Of a stretch of DNA of 64,000 bases, positions 25,364 through 35,042 are shown one piece after another; positions within the stretch are counted from its first letter, which is position 1, and every line of letters begins with the position of its first letter. The notes below the pieces were generated by a model that had not been told where the DNA came from, did not search any database, and saw nothing but the letters and a program-made list of their open reading frames with translations. Made by a program: the position numbers and the translations under genes. Source of the stretch: Bacteroidia bacterium (GTDB lineage: Bacteria > Bacteroidota > Bacteroidia > J057); assembly GCA_030430575.1 (NCBI GenBank), contig JAUIKF010000011.1:62001-126000 (forward strand), in the 5' to 3' direction.

Positions 25364-25487
25364 TTTTAGGTTCTACGTTTTAAGTTCTAGGATCGCTCAT
25401 CTACATATAACCCTGAACTCTGAACTCTGAACTCTGAACTCTGAACACTCCAATAAAACTTAGAACCCTGAACATAAAACTTAGAAC
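25364..25487. repeat. Inverted heptamer arrays between tolC-type and adaptor genes
   Basis: The left part, 25364-25391, is TTTTAGG, TTCTACG, TTTTAAG, TTCTAGG. After about 20 bases come four exact CTGAACT (25413-25440), then ATAAAAC, TTAGAAC, CCTGAAC, ATAAAAC, TTAGAAC (25453-25487). TTAGAAC is the reverse complement of GTTCTAA, so the halves can pair. It fills the whole 140-base spacer inside the efflux operon. Confidence 0.85.
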
Positions 25488-25497
25488 TTTTCTCATT

Positions 25498-26661
25498 ATG
25501 AAACGCAAATTCCTTTCACTTACCCTCATCGTACTCACAGGCCTGATTATGATGGCTTGTGGCGGCAAAGAAGAAGCCAATACGCCTGAAGCAAAACGGG
25601 CAGAGCTCAAGGAGCTCAAAAAACAGCAAATTGCCCTGAGCAAAAAAATCAAAGATTTGGAAGCTGAAGTGGGCAAGCTAGATACTTCTCAAGTGGCCAA
25701 GACAGTGCCTATCGTCATGGAGTCCGTCAAGGCGAGCACTTTTAAACATTATGTCAATATTCAGGGACAGGTCGAAGTAGACAATAATGTCCTGGTAAGC
25801 CCCGAAGTAGCAGGGATCCTGACCAAAATCTATGTTAAGGAAGGGCAAAATGTGAAAAAGGGTCAAACCTTGGCAAAAGTGGATGACGCTATCATGCGCA
25901 GCAGCCTAGCAGAGATTCAGACTCAGCTTGACCTGGCCAATATCATGCATGACAAGCAAAAAAGACTTTGGGATAAAGAAATCGGTACCGAAGTACAGTA
26001 CCTGCAAGCCAAAAATGCCAAAGAGTCCCTAGAGCGTCGGATGGCGACCTTAGAAGAGCAGATTTCTCGCACCAACATCAAATCCCCCATCTGGGGAGAG
26101 GTGGAGGAAATTTTGCCCAAAACTGGCGAAATGGTTTCTCCGGGTTTTCCTGCCTTCCGCGTTGTGAATGGCAGTGCGTTGACCCTTAAGGCCCAACTTT
26201 CTGAATCCTATGTTCCCTATATTCATAGAGGTGATAAGGTAACAGTTGCTTTCCCTACCATTGACAAGACACTGGAAGCGTCGGTATCACGTGTGGGGCA
26301 GCAAGTAGACCCCAAGAGTCGAACCTTTACGGTCGAAGTCAAATTGCCCAAAAACCCAGATGTGAAAGCCAATATGTTTGGAGAGCTTTTGATCAATGAC
26401 CGAGTGACTGAGAATGCCATCCAGGTACCGCAGCGTGTGCTTCAAAAAGCAGAGAAAGGCAATTATGTCTTTGTGGCAGAGAAAAAGCCTTCTGGCGAAT
26501 GGGCAGCAGCCCTCAAGGTAGTGGAAATAGGATTGACCTATGAAGGTCAAGTAGAAATCAAAAGCGGCTTATCAGCCGAGGATCAATTGATTACTTCAGG
26601 ATACAAAGGCCTCAGTGATGGGCAGCTCATCTCCCCTACCGGCCCTGTAGCCACCAAGTAA
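25498..26661 (+). CDS. RND efflux periplasmic adaptor (membrane fusion lipoprotein)
   Basis: 387 residues. Lipoprotein signal MKRKFLSLTLIVLTGLIMMAC with the Cys at 21. A short coiled coil follows (KRAELKELKKQQIALSKKIK), then a barrel-sandwich/lipoyl half-motif (VSPEVAGILTKIYVKEGQNV), the hairpin (TQLDLANIMHDKQKRLWDKE), the second half-motif (RTNIKSPIWGEVEEILPKTG) and a beta-barrel with membrane-proximal domain (SRTFTVEVKLPKNPDVKANM). It joins the inner-membrane RND pump to the TolC-like channel. The first helix is long compared with typical adaptors. A 47-base spacer precedes the pump gene. Confidence 0.93.
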   Translation: MKRKFLSLTLIVLTGLIMMACGGKEEANTPEAKRAELKELKKQQIALSKKIKDLEAEVGKLDTSQVAKTVPIVMESVKASTFKHYVNIQGQVEVDNNVLVSPEVAGILTKIYVKEGQNVKKGQTLAKVDDAIMRSSLAEIQTQLDLANIMHDKQKRLWDKEIGTEVQYLQAKNAKESLERRMATLEEQISRTNIKSPIWGEVEEILPKTGEMVSPGFPAFRVVNGSALTLKAQLSESYVPYIHRGDKVTVAFPTIDKTLEASVSRVGQQVDPKSRTFTVEVKLPKNPDVKANMFGELLINDRVTENAIQVPQRVLQKAEKGNYVFVAEKKPSGEWAAALKVVEIGLTYEGQVEIKSGLSAEDQLITSGYKGLSDGQLISPTGPVATK

Positions 26662-26672
26662 TGATGAAATTA

Positions 26673-26704
26673 TTAATTGATTAGATTAATCATTGATTGT
26701 ATTA
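26673..26704. repeat. AT-rich octamer words between adaptor and pump genes
   Basis: TTAATTGA, TTAGATTA, ATCATTGA, TTGTATTA, the same word family as at 14135 and 62230. It occupies the short spacer before the RND gene. Confidence 0.55.
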
Positions 26705-26708
26705 AACA

Positions 26709-29700
26709 ATGAAAAATAAATTCAAAGAATTTGCCATATCGAGCTGGGCCATTGACAATAGAACCACCATTTTTCTCCTGACCTTGGTGATTGTCCTTTT
26801 GGGCTATAGCTCCTATAGATCACTGCCCAAAGAAAATTTCCCTGAAATTTTCTGGCCAGTCATGTATGTCTCTGTCCCCTACCCTGGCACCGCGCCAGCA
26901 GACATAGAGAAACTGATCAACAAAAAGATCGAAGACGAGGTCCAGAACATTGACGGGGTTAAAAAAGTCACCAGTGCTGCTGTTCAGGACTATGGAAGCG
27001 TCTTTGTCGAATTCGAAACGGGCGTAGACTTGTCGGAAGCGAAGCGCGATGTGAAGGATGCCGTCGACCGCGCCCGTGGAGAACTCCCCAACGACTTGCC
27101 TACGGAACCTCAGGTCATGGACATTGACTTTTCGGAGTTTCCGATCATGTTTCTGAACCTATCAGGTCCATTTGACAATGTGGCCTTGAAGGATTATTCA
27201 GAAGCTATTCAGGACCGGATTGAGGACATGAGCGAGATCAGACGAGTAGACATCGTCGGTGCGCTAGAGCAAGAAGTTCATATTGACCTGGACCTTTATA
27301 AGATGCAGGCTGCTTCTATCTCTTTTGGAGATGTGGAGCAAGCAGTAGCAGGGGAAAATGTCATCATTTCTGGAGGAGAGATGGATGTGGATCAGCAGAA
27401 AATTGCGGTCCGCATCAACGGAGAATTTAACGAAGTCAATGACATCGGCGACCTGCTCATCAAATCTGGAAAAGGAAACACCCTTTACCTGAAGGACATC
27501 GCCACTGTCACGGATGGGTTTAAAGACCGTGAAAGCATGGCGCGATTGAATGGAGACCCTGTGATCACGATGAGTGTGATCAAGAAGTCAGGCGAAAACC
27601 TCATCGATGCCGCAGCACAGATAGAGACCATCATCGATGAGATGAGGGCAGAAGAATTTCCGGAAGACCTCACTGTCACTGTCGCTCAAGACCAGTCGGT
27701 CATGACCAAGAATACCCTCAATGAATTGACCAACACCATTATCATTGGATTTATCCTAGTGACCCTGGTACTGATGTTTTTCATGGGGGTAAGAGATGCG
27801 CTTTTTGTTGGATTGGCCGTTCCGCTATCCTCCCTCATTGCCTTTATGGTGATTCCGTTTTTTGGCTTTAGCCTCAACTTAATTGTGCTATTTACCTTTA
27901 TCCTTGCCATGGGTATTGTAGTGGATAATGCGATCGTGGTGATAGAAAATACCCACAGGATTTTTCATGAAGAAGGGCTTCCGATCAAGCTTGCTGCCAA
28001 AAAAGCTGCTGGCGAAGTGATCGCCCCTGTATTTTCAGGCACCCTGACCACAGTGGCTCCGTTTACGCCATTGCTATTCTGGCCTGGTGCCATTGGGGAG
28101 TTTATGGGCTTCATGCCGATGACGATGATCATTACGCTTTTCGCCTCCTTATTTGTTGCCTACGTCATGAGTCCTGTATTTGCGGTGAGTTTTATGAAGC
28201 CCAAAAGTGAGCAAAAGGTGAGTTATAAGACTTTGCTTATTTATAGTGCAGTAATGGCTGCCCTAGGGATTCTATTTCACTTGGGAGAAAGTCCCCTCAT
28301 GGGCAATTTCATGTTCTTCATGATTGCTTTTGTCTGGCTTAATGGGGTTATCCTTCGTCCATTGATTGACCGATTTCAGCAAAAAGTCATTCCTTTCCTC
28401 AAAAATGGCTATAGAAATATCCTCGCATGGTGCTTGAAACCTGGAAGACCAGGATGGGTACTGGCAGGTTCTTTCCTTTTCTTCATCGTGAGCTTTGGAT
28501 TTATTGGGGCTAATTTTCCCAAAGTCATCACCTTCCCTGCTCAGAACCCCAATTTCATTATGGTCTATAATGAAATGCCTGTGGGGACTACCGTTGAGGT
28601 CACAGATTCCATCACGAGAATTATCGAAAAGCGCGTCTATGAAGTAATTGGAGATAATAATCCTAATGTAAAGTCAGTAGTGACCAATATCGCTGTAGGC
28701 GCAGGGGACCCTAACTCCTTTGATCAGGGCGGCGCAAAATCCAATAAAGGCAAAGTCACAGTAGAGTTCGTCGAATTCAAAAAACGTGCAGATGGATTCA
28801 GTACGCTGGAGGTGATGGAGGAAGTTCGTCAGAACATCAAAGGCATCCCTGGGACAAAAGTAACAGTAGATAAAGAAGCTGGTGGCCCTCCAGTAGGAAA
28901 GCCAGTAGACCTACTTTTGACTTCAGAAAACTTTGAAGAATTGGTCACTACAGCTAAAGGCCTATTGGCCTATCTTGATTCCTTGAACATCGGTGGGGTC
29001 GAAGAATTGAAGTGGAATCAGGAAAATGAGCGTTCAGAATTGATCGTCAATATCGACCGAGTCAAAGCCAGTCAATTGGGCATGAGTTCTGGACAAATCG
29101 GAATGGCCCTACGGACAGGCATCTTTGGAAAAGAAATCTCCAAATTTCGTCCTGAAAATACGGAGGATGAGTACGATATCATTTTGAGGTTAGGCGAAGA
29201 CTACCGAGATGATATTTCGGCTTTGCTGAACATGAACATTACCTTCATGGACCAGTCAACGGGAAGTTTCAAATCGATCCCGATCTCTTCTGTAGCCGAC
29301 ATTTCCTACTCTTCTTCTTATGGAAGTATCAACCGTACCGACCTCAAAAAATCCATCAACCTCTCTTCCAATGTCTTGGATGGGTATAATGCCCAAGAAG
29401 TCAATGATGAGATCGCTTATTGGATTGATGAATTTAAGAATCAAGGGCGTTTTAGCGACGAAGTTAGTGTAAAAGCAGGGGGAGAGATCGAGGATCAAGC
29501 CAAGGAGATGGCATTCCTCGGAATGGCCTTTTTAATCTCGATTCTCTTTATTTTCTTAATCCTCGCTACCCAATTCAACTCACTGATCAACGTCTTGATC
29601 ATCCTCAGTCAGGTACTGCTGAGTACCATAGGGGCTATCTTGGGCATCATCATGATGGGCATGGACTTTTCGATCATCATGAATGGGGTTGGGATTATTG

Positions 29701-30245
29701 CACTGGCGGGGATTGTGGTAAATAATGGAATCATCCTGCTAGACTTTATTCATATCAAGCGAAAAGATGGCTTGCCATTGCGTGAAGCCGTAGTAGAAGG
29801 AGGATCAATCCGCTTTACGCCTGTCTTGCTGACAGCATCCTCGACTATCCTTGGGTTGGTACCATTGGCCCTGTCAATGAACATCAACTTCGAGACCTTG
29901 ATTCTGAGCCTCGATCCACAATTGTTTTTTGGAGGAGATAGTGCGGCCTTCTGGGGTCCACTGAGCTGGACCATCATTTGGGGGTTGACTTTTGCTACCC
30001 TGGTGACATTGATATTCGTCCCTGTGCTCTATTTTGCCGTCCACCACTCTAATGAGAAAGTCCTCAAAGCCCTCGGCTTTTCCAATCCTTTCCCAGAATT
30101 TGATGACAATAACAGCGATGAAATCATCCATTTTGACGAAGAGAAAAAAGCCGCATTGATGGAAGAGAATCATACTGGAGGGAGCAACGGCAATGTAGCA
30201 TCCGATTCGACAGATGTTGAAGTTATGTCAGCGGACGAGGTTTAA
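26709..30245 (+). CDS. RND-family efflux permease (HAE1/AcrB type)
   Basis: 1178 residues. The first transmembrane helix is near 19-37 (IFLLTLVIVLLGYSSYRSLP), followed by the porter-domain opening VSVPYPGTAPADIEKLINKK. TM4 carries FILAMGIVVDNAIVVIEN, with Asp in the proton-relay position; the adjacent residue is Asn rather than the second Asp of AcrB. The second half repeats the layout, ending with GIVVNNGIILLDFIHIKRKD and a last TM helix near 1105. The acidic C-terminal ~70 residues (DDNNSDEIIHFDEEKK) are longer than in AcrB. It exports drugs, lipids or metabolites by proton antiport; the substrate is unknown. It closes the tetR-tolC-adaptor-pump operon and is followed by a strong terminator. 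Confidence 0.94.
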   Translation: MKNKFKEFAISSWAIDNRTTIFLLTLVIVLLGYSSYRSLPKENFPEIFWPVMYVSVPYPGTAPADIEKLINKKIEDEVQNIDGVKKVTSAAVQDYGSVFVEFETGVDLSEAKRDVKDAVDRARGELPNDLPTEPQVMDIDFSEFPIMFLNLSGPFDNVALKDYSEAIQDRIEDMSEIRRVDIVGALEQEVHIDLDLYKMQAASISFGDVEQAVAGENVIISGGEMDVDQQKIAVRINGEFNEVNDIGDLLIKSGKGNTLYLKDIATVTDGFKDRESMARLNGDPVITMSVIKKSGENLIDAAAQIETIIDEMRAEEFPEDLTVTVAQDQSVMTKNTLNELTNTIIIGFILVTLVLMFFMGVRDALFVGLAVPLSSLIAFMVIPFFGFSLNLIVLFTFILAMGIVVDNAIVVIENTHRIFHEEGLPIKLAAKKAAGEVIAPVFSGTLTTVAPFTPLLFWPGAIGEFMGFMPMTMIITLFASLFVAYVMSPVFAVSFMKPKSEQKVSYKTLLIYSAVMAALGILFHLGESPLMGNFMFFMIAFVWLNGVILRPLIDRFQQKVIPFLKNGYRNILAWCLKPGRPGWVLAGSFLFFIVSFGFIGANFPKVITFPAQNPNFIMVYNEMPVGTTVEVTDSITRIIEKRVYEVIGDNNPNVKSVVTNIAVGAGDPNSFDQGGAKSNKGKVTVEFVEFKKRADGFSTLEVMEEVRQNIKGIPGTKVTVDKEAGGPPVGKPVDLLLTSENFEELVTTAKGLLAYLDSLNIGGVEELKWNQENERSELIVNIDRVKASQLGMSSGQIGMALRTGIFGKEISKFRPENTEDEYDIILRLGEDYRDDISALLNMNITFMDQSTGSFKSIPISSVADISYSSSYGSINRTDLKKSINLSSNVLDGYNAQEVNDEIAYWIDEFKNQGRFSDEVSVKAGGEIEDQAKEMAFLGMAFLISILFIFLILATQFNSLINVLIILSQVLLSTIGAILGIIMMGMDFSIIMNGVGIIALAGIVVNNGIILLDFIHIKRKDGLPLREAVVEGGSIRFTPVLLTASSTILGLVPLALSMNINFETLILSLDPQLFFGGDSAAFWGPLSWTIIWGLTFATLVTLIFVPVLYFAVHHSNEKVLKALGFSNPFPEFDDNNSDEIIHFDEEKKAALMEENHTGGSNGNVASDSTDVEVMSADEV

Positions 30246-30273
30246 CTAATTCTCGTTCATTCCCTTAAGAGGC

Positions 30274-30327
30274 GATGGGCCAGTTTTTCAAAGAAGGTTA
30301 TATACCTTGTAGAGAAACTGGCCCATC
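30274..30327 (+). terminator. Terminator of the efflux operon
   Basis: 13-base perfect arms (GATGGGCCAGTTT/AAACTGGCCCATC) enclosing a second small hairpin (AAGGT/ACCTT), followed by TTATTT. It lies 29 bases after the pump stop. Confidence 0.75.
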
Positions 30328-30450
30328 TTATTTCACCTACCTACATAAAAGTGTGAGGTGCAAACTTTTTAGTGGTTTTTAGCGATCTAGGGGAAAAGTA
30401 ATTATATTTAGGGATTAAAAACTTTTGGCTACCCTTTAAAAGTCTAATTT

Positions 30451-32106
30451 ATGAAAAACTTTTCCTCTACTTTTTTCACACTTCTTTTTTCCTTTCTAGC
30501 CATCTCCCTCTCCGCTCAAAATGTAGACAAAAACGTAGTCGTCATTGAGATCGGAACAGGTACGTGGTGCCAGTTCTGTCCTGGGTCTGCCTTGGCAGCT
30601 GACGACATGGCTCATTTTGGAAAAAAGGTCGCCATCATAGAGCATCACAACGGGGATGCCTATACTACGACTGATTCGGATACGCGCCTCAACTATTTTG
30701 GGATAACGGGTTTTCCTACGACCTACTTTGATGGAGGCTCTGATATTGTAGGGGGTGATCTGACCTCTTCTATCGTAAGGCAGTATATACCGCCCTATAA
30801 TGCCTTGATCAATCAGCCTAGCCCGATTGACATGGACTTGAAACTCACCAGTGATGGCATGGGTGGATATACCGCTGAAGTGATAGTGGAGCGCGTTTCT
30901 AATGTGGCACCGGCAAATCTCTCCGTACATTTTGTATTGACAGAATCGCACATCGCTGCCAACTGGTTCGGGTTGAAGGAACTCAACTTCGTAAACCGCC
31001 TCATGCTTCCCAATCATGCAGGAACTAGTGTCAACCTCGCACTGAACACGCCTACCACTGTTACCCATAATTTTACCCTGAACGCTAATTGGGTAAAAGA
31101 AAATATGCAGATCGTCGCCTTTGTAGAAAATCGTTCGAATAAAGTCATCTATCAAGGACTGACTTCAGACCTTTCTACCAATGATCATGCGGTCAATGTA
31201 GCGATGGAAGGCTTTGCCGATCAAGATGCGAGTGGACAGTGTGTGGACGTAATCGCTCCCAACATTGAAATTCGCAACCTTGGCACAGATCCGTTGACTA
31301 GCCTCGACATTCGCTATATCGTTAATACTAGTACCAATAGTACTTTCCAGTGGACTGGAAATCTGGGGATGAATGAGGTGGAAGCCATCCAGCTCCCTGG
31401 CCTTTCTTATGCTTCCTTAGATTCTAATAATTCCCTGGTCATTCAGCTCACTAGTCCTAATGGGACCAATGACGGTGATATGAGCAATAATTTCTTCAAT
31501 TATGTATGGGATGCGCCTACACGCTTAGAAGGCGATTATCGCATTCGCATCCAGCCAGATAACTTTGGCTCAGAAATTCGTTGGGAGTTGAAAGATGGGG
31601 CTGGGAATGTTGCGTATTCAGGAGGTCCATACCAAAATAATAACCTCTTCTTGATCAATAAGCGCATCAACTTACAACCTGATTGCTATACCTTCCACCT
31701 TTACGATAGCTTTGGTGACGGACTGGGAACTGACGGATGGGTTGAGTTAAAAGACCCCAGTTCAGATGTGATGTATAAAGGAGGATATTATGGAGATGGA
31801 TTGAGCTATCAGTTCACTGTGGAAAGCACCAATGCTATTGCTCCTCAACTCAGCGCCGATCAGGTAAGCATTTTCCCAAATCCTACCAATGGTCTTTTAA
31901 CTGTAGCCCTGCAGCAAACCCTTCCAGGCAATGCTGCCATGACTGTCTACCAAGCAGATGGTCGCCAGGTTTATACGCAACAGCAGTATGTAGGAGGAGG
32001 AACTGCTTCTTTCCAACTAGACCTTACAGGCTTGGCTCGTGGTCTCTACCTCGTCAAAGTAGAAACAGCCGAAGGCCAGCGGGTGGAAAAGATAAGCTTG
32101 AAGTAA
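30451..32106 (+). CDS. Secreted Omp28-like thioredoxin-fold protein with T9SS sorting domain
   Basis: 551 residues. Signal peptide MKNFSSTFFTLLFSFLAISL, cut after SAQ. An Omp28-like thioredoxin domain follows at once: VVVIEIGTGTWCQFCPGSAL with CxxC at 40 and 43, and later the cis-Pro loop GITGFPTTYFDGG. Beta-sandwich domains occupy the middle. A type A sorting domain closes the protein (SIFPNPTNGLLTVALQQ, ending RVEKISLK). The CxxC suggests thiol-disulfide activity at the cell surface. It is first of three secreted thioredoxin-like proteins in a row. Confidence 0.9.
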   Translation: MKNFSSTFFTLLFSFLAISLSAQNVDKNVVVIEIGTGTWCQFCPGSALAADDMAHFGKKVAIIEHHNGDAYTTTDSDTRLNYFGITGFPTTYFDGGSDIVGGDLTSSIVRQYIPPYNALINQPSPIDMDLKLTSDGMGGYTAEVIVERVSNVAPANLSVHFVLTESHIAANWFGLKELNFVNRLMLPNHAGTSVNLALNTPTTVTHNFTLNANWVKENMQIVAFVENRSNKVIYQGLTSDLSTNDHAVNVAMEGFADQDASGQCVDVIAPNIEIRNLGTDPLTSLDIRYIVNTSTNSTFQWTGNLGMNEVEAIQLPGLSYASLDSNNSLVIQLTSPNGTNDGDMSNNFFNYVWDAPTRLEGDYRIRIQPDNFGSEIRWELKDGAGNVAYSGGPYQNNNLFLINKRINLQPDCYTFHLYDSFGDGLGTDGWVELKDPSSDVMYKGGYYGDGLSYQFTVESTNAIAPQLSADQVSIFPNPTNGLLTVALQQTLPGNAAMTVYQADGRQVYTQQQYVGGGTASFQLDLTGLARGLYLVKVETAEGQRVEKISLK

Positions 32107-32263
32107 TTCCTGTGTATTTTCCCAAGATTGCTTATTATTGTACCTTAAATTTATACAAAAGGAATCCAAATACAGGTTTTGGCTTTTGTTAACCTTTCGC
32201 TCTTTTGCTATTAACTCCGTTTAACAGCTTTGTTTTTAACTATCACAAAATTTACGCTCTACT

Positions 32264-34543
32264 ATGAGAAAATTAATTTTTACGCTTCTTCTCGTCGGCA
32301 GTATGCTGACATCCTATGGCCAGTACTATTACCTGACGCATGCTAATGGTACAAATCCTGGAGGCCTCAACACTTTGAGTGAGTTTCCAGTAGGCGGCGG
32401 ACTTGATGCTTCATGGACGACTATCTTGGGACCTAACCAAACTGTCCCTGCATGGTCTCCTACTATCAACATTCCATTTCCTTTTAGCTTCAATGGTTCT
32501 GCTGTAACGCAGTACAAAGTATCTTCATCAGGGGTTTTGACCTTTGACGTAGCTGCTACAACTGTTCCTTCTGGTACGAATGCTGCCCTTCCAAATGCTG
32601 GTGTCCCAGACCAATCAGTATGTGTATGGGGGCTTGCAGGTCCTGGTACCAATGACAACATCGTGGTTCAGACATTTGGTAATATGCCTAACCGTCAGCA
32701 CTGGGTATTCTTTACTTCTTATAACTACACTGGTGGACCTAATAACTGCTGGGTATACTTCAGTATCGTACTGGAAGAAAGTACCAACAATATCTACATT
32801 GTTGACCAGCGTACGGCTAACTGTACTGCGCCTGCCCTGACATTGGGAATCCAGATTGACAACATGAGTGCGCACTCTGTAACTGGTTCTCCTGCGTATG
32901 TACCTATGGCGACTGACAATGACCCTACCGCAGCGGATAACACTTACTATCAGTTTATCCAAGGGGTACAGCCTCAGTATGACATGTCTGCTCTTGCAGT
33001 GACTAACGGCACGTGGATGGCACTTGCCAATGCACCATTCAGTATCCAGGGTGACTTCACGAACTATGGTACGGCTACCATTTCTTCTTTTGATTTCAAC
33101 TATAGTATCAATGGTGGTGCTACTGTTACGGCCAACATCACCAGTCCACCACTTGTGACACAAGGCGTTGTTAATGCTACTTCTCCTACTACTTGGACGC
33201 CTCCTGCAACAGGTGCGTATACCATTGAAATCTGGGCAAGTAATATCAATGGCAATCCTGATGCTAATACTGCCAATGATAAGGTCACTAAGATGGTGAA
33301 TGTCCATGGACCTGCGATCAACCGTCGTAGCCTACATGAAGACTTTACTTCTTCTTCATGCCCTCCATGTCTACCTGGTGGTATCCAGCTCCGTGGGGTA
33401 CTGGATGCAAATGCTGCTGCTGACCATACGTACATCTCTTATCCGATGACATGGCCTAGCACAGGTGACCCTTACAATACTACAGAGAACAATGACCGTC
33501 GTACGTATTATGGCGTAAATGCCATTCCTAACCTATTCGTAGATGGTCAGTGGGACGGAAACCCTAATGTGTATACACAGGGTATTTTCGATTCTTTCCA
33601 GGAAGTTCCTTCTTTCCTTACCATCAATGCTGATTACACCATTTCTGACCAGACTGTTCAGGTCACTGTAGAATTGGATCCATTGCAAGCAAATGCGAGC
33701 AATGACCTCAGACTACATGTCATGATCATGGAAGATACTTCTTACAACAACCGCTCAAATGACAACCCTAACGGCGAGACTGAGTGGCACCACTATGTGA
33801 AGAAGATGATTCCTGATGCTGGTGGAACTGCCTTGCAGCCATTGACTGCTGGTAATAAAGTAACCATTCCTTTCCCAGCACATACATTCCCAGGAATGTA
33901 TCGCCTACCTAACAACTCTGGTGATGCGGTGAACCTCGCTACTGAGCACAACGTTGAGGACTTCTGTAACTTGGAAGTGATCGTATTTGTCCAGGACAAT
34001 GCTACGCAAGAAGTACTCCAGAGTACGCGTGCGACCAGAGGATGTCCGATGATGGCTGCTGCTGTCACCCAGACTCCTGACAATGGTTCTAACAATGGTA
34101 CTGCTTCTGCACAAGTAGCAGGGGGTGTAGGTCCTTACACTTACCTATGGTCTGATGGTCAGACTACTCCTATGGCTAATGGCCTTGCTGCAGGTACCTA
34201 TACCGTGACTATCACAGACTGTAGTGGATGTCCTACTACCGGTACTATTGACGTAGAGTCTAATGTAAGCATCGACGACCTGCTCGAAGCTGGCATCAAT
34301 GGCTTGAATGTATTCCCTAACCCAAGTAATGGTACATTCACTTATGAAGTAGACATGAACCGCGTAGACAACCTCGCGATTTCTCTCTATGACATCAATG
34401 GAAAAGTTGTTTATACTGACAAAGCTGAAAATGTAAATACATTCAGCAATACAGTAAGCCTAGAGAATGTTTCTGCTGGCATCTATATGCTCGGCGTACA
34501 GACTTCTACAGGTCAGGGATATAAGCGTGTAGTGATTAAGTAA
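32264..34543 (+). CDS. Secreted thioredoxin-like protein with SprB repeat and T9SS sorting domain (CxxC intact)
   Basis: 759 residues. Signal peptide MRKLIFTLLLVGSMLTSYGQ. An N-terminal beta-rich domain (about 25-245) is followed by a CARDB-like beta-sandwich (FDFNYSINGGATVTANITSP). The thioredoxin-like Omp28 domain has EDFTSSSCPPCLPGG (Cys 366 and 369) and AIPNLFVDGQWDG. A SprB repeat comes next (GGVGPYTYLWSDGQTTPMAN, AAGTYTVTITDCSGC), then the sorting domain (VFPNPSNGTFTYEVDMN, ending YKRVVIK). Codon choice is strongly uneven and repetitive, as in highly expressed genes. It is a tandem paralogue of 35043-37331. A clean terminator follows. Confidence 0.92.
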   Translation: MRKLIFTLLLVGSMLTSYGQYYYLTHANGTNPGGLNTLSEFPVGGGLDASWTTILGPNQTVPAWSPTINIPFPFSFNGSAVTQYKVSSSGVLTFDVAATTVPSGTNAALPNAGVPDQSVCVWGLAGPGTNDNIVVQTFGNMPNRQHWVFFTSYNYTGGPNNCWVYFSIVLEESTNNIYIVDQRTANCTAPALTLGIQIDNMSAHSVTGSPAYVPMATDNDPTAADNTYYQFIQGVQPQYDMSALAVTNGTWMALANAPFSIQGDFTNYGTATISSFDFNYSINGGATVTANITSPPLVTQGVVNATSPTTWTPPATGAYTIEIWASNINGNPDANTANDKVTKMVNVHGPAINRRSLHEDFTSSSCPPCLPGGIQLRGVLDANAAADHTYISYPMTWPSTGDPYNTTENNDRRTYYGVNAIPNLFVDGQWDGNPNVYTQGIFDSFQEVPSFLTINADYTISDQTVQVTVELDPLQANASNDLRLHVMIMEDTSYNNRSNDNPNGETEWHHYVKKMIPDAGGTALQPLTAGNKVTIPFPAHTFPGMYRLPNNSGDAVNLATEHNVEDFCNLEVIVFVQDNATQEVLQSTRATRGCPMMAAAVTQTPDNGSNNGTASAQVAGGVGPYTYLWSDGQTTPMANGLAAGTYTVTITDCSGCPTTGTIDVESNVSIDDLLEAGINGLNVFPNPSNGTFTYEVDMNRVDNLAISLYDINGKVVYTDKAENVNTFSNTVSLENVSAGIYMLGVQTSTGQGYKRVVIK

Positions 34544-34562
34544 TCACTACCATTTTATCTCA

Positions 34563-34596
34563 AAAAAAAGCCTCTCCAGTGATGGAGGGGCTTTTT
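34563..34596 (+). terminator. Rho-independent terminator
   Basis: A-run, GCCTCTCCA / TGGAGGGGC stem and CTTTTT, about 20 bases after the stop of the CxxC-bearing paralogue. Confidence 0.9.
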
Positions 34597-34599
34597 GAG

Positions 34600-34676
34600 T
34601 TTAGGGTTTAGGGTTTAGGGTTTAGGGTTTAGGGTTTAGGGTTTAGGGTTTAGGGTTTAGGGTTTAGGGTTTAGGG
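34600..34676. repeat. Perfect (TTTAGGG)11 tandem repeat
   Basis: Eleven exact copies of TTTAGGG, 77 bases, with no interruption. The unit is identical to the plant-type telomere repeat, but it sits between two bacterial paralogues directly after a terminator, and other heptamer arrays occur in the window. Confidence 0.98.
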
Positions 34677-34690
34677 AAATAGTTTTTCTG

Positions 34691-34726
34691 ATCTGTAAAA
34701 ATCCGCTTAATCCGTAAAACCCGCGG
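34691..34726. repeat. Nonamer half-array
   Basis: ATCTGTAAA, AATCCGCTT, AATCCGTAA, AACCCGCGG: four 9-mers of the AATCCGTGN family, just after the heptamer array. Confidence 0.75.
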
Positions 34727-35042
34727 TCCTCTTCAAGTTCGGGGTTTGGGCTTTGAGGAAAGTCAAACAAATCGTCCTTGTATGAGAAATATCTAAAACT
34801 TAAATTGAGTAATGGTTCCTAGGTTTTTGTTTCAATTTAACTGCCAGGACGAAAATCGAGGGAACCTCATTGTTTTAGATTTAACGCCTCGCTCTTGGGC
34901 CAAATATTTCTACTTAACAACCTTTAGGAAAGCTTCAGAATAAATGAAACCAAAATGCACATAACCTACTGATAATCAGATCATACTTTGATTTTGATTT
35001 TCATTTTGATTCTTTCCTTACCCACCACCAAATCCCTCTATT
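34727..35042. other. Intergenic leader upstream of the second paralogue
   Basis: Mostly unstructured, AT-rich sequence. Near its end (about 34986-35020) there is a run of TTTTGATTTTGATTTTCATTTTGATT hexamer-like words before the ATG at 35043. No reading frame or clear promoter box stands out. Confidence 0.4.

Noticed and set aside
26709-30245. RND pump defective because only one Asp of the AcrB Asp-Asp pair is present
   Set aside because: Many HAE1-type pumps vary at this position, and the rest of the protein is intact; function cannot be excluded from this alone.
34600-34676. Plant or algal contamination suggested by TTTAGGG repeats
   Set aside because: The repeat is embedded between two closely related bacterial T9SS genes, next to a bacterial terminator, and other heptamer arrays of the same form exist in the window.
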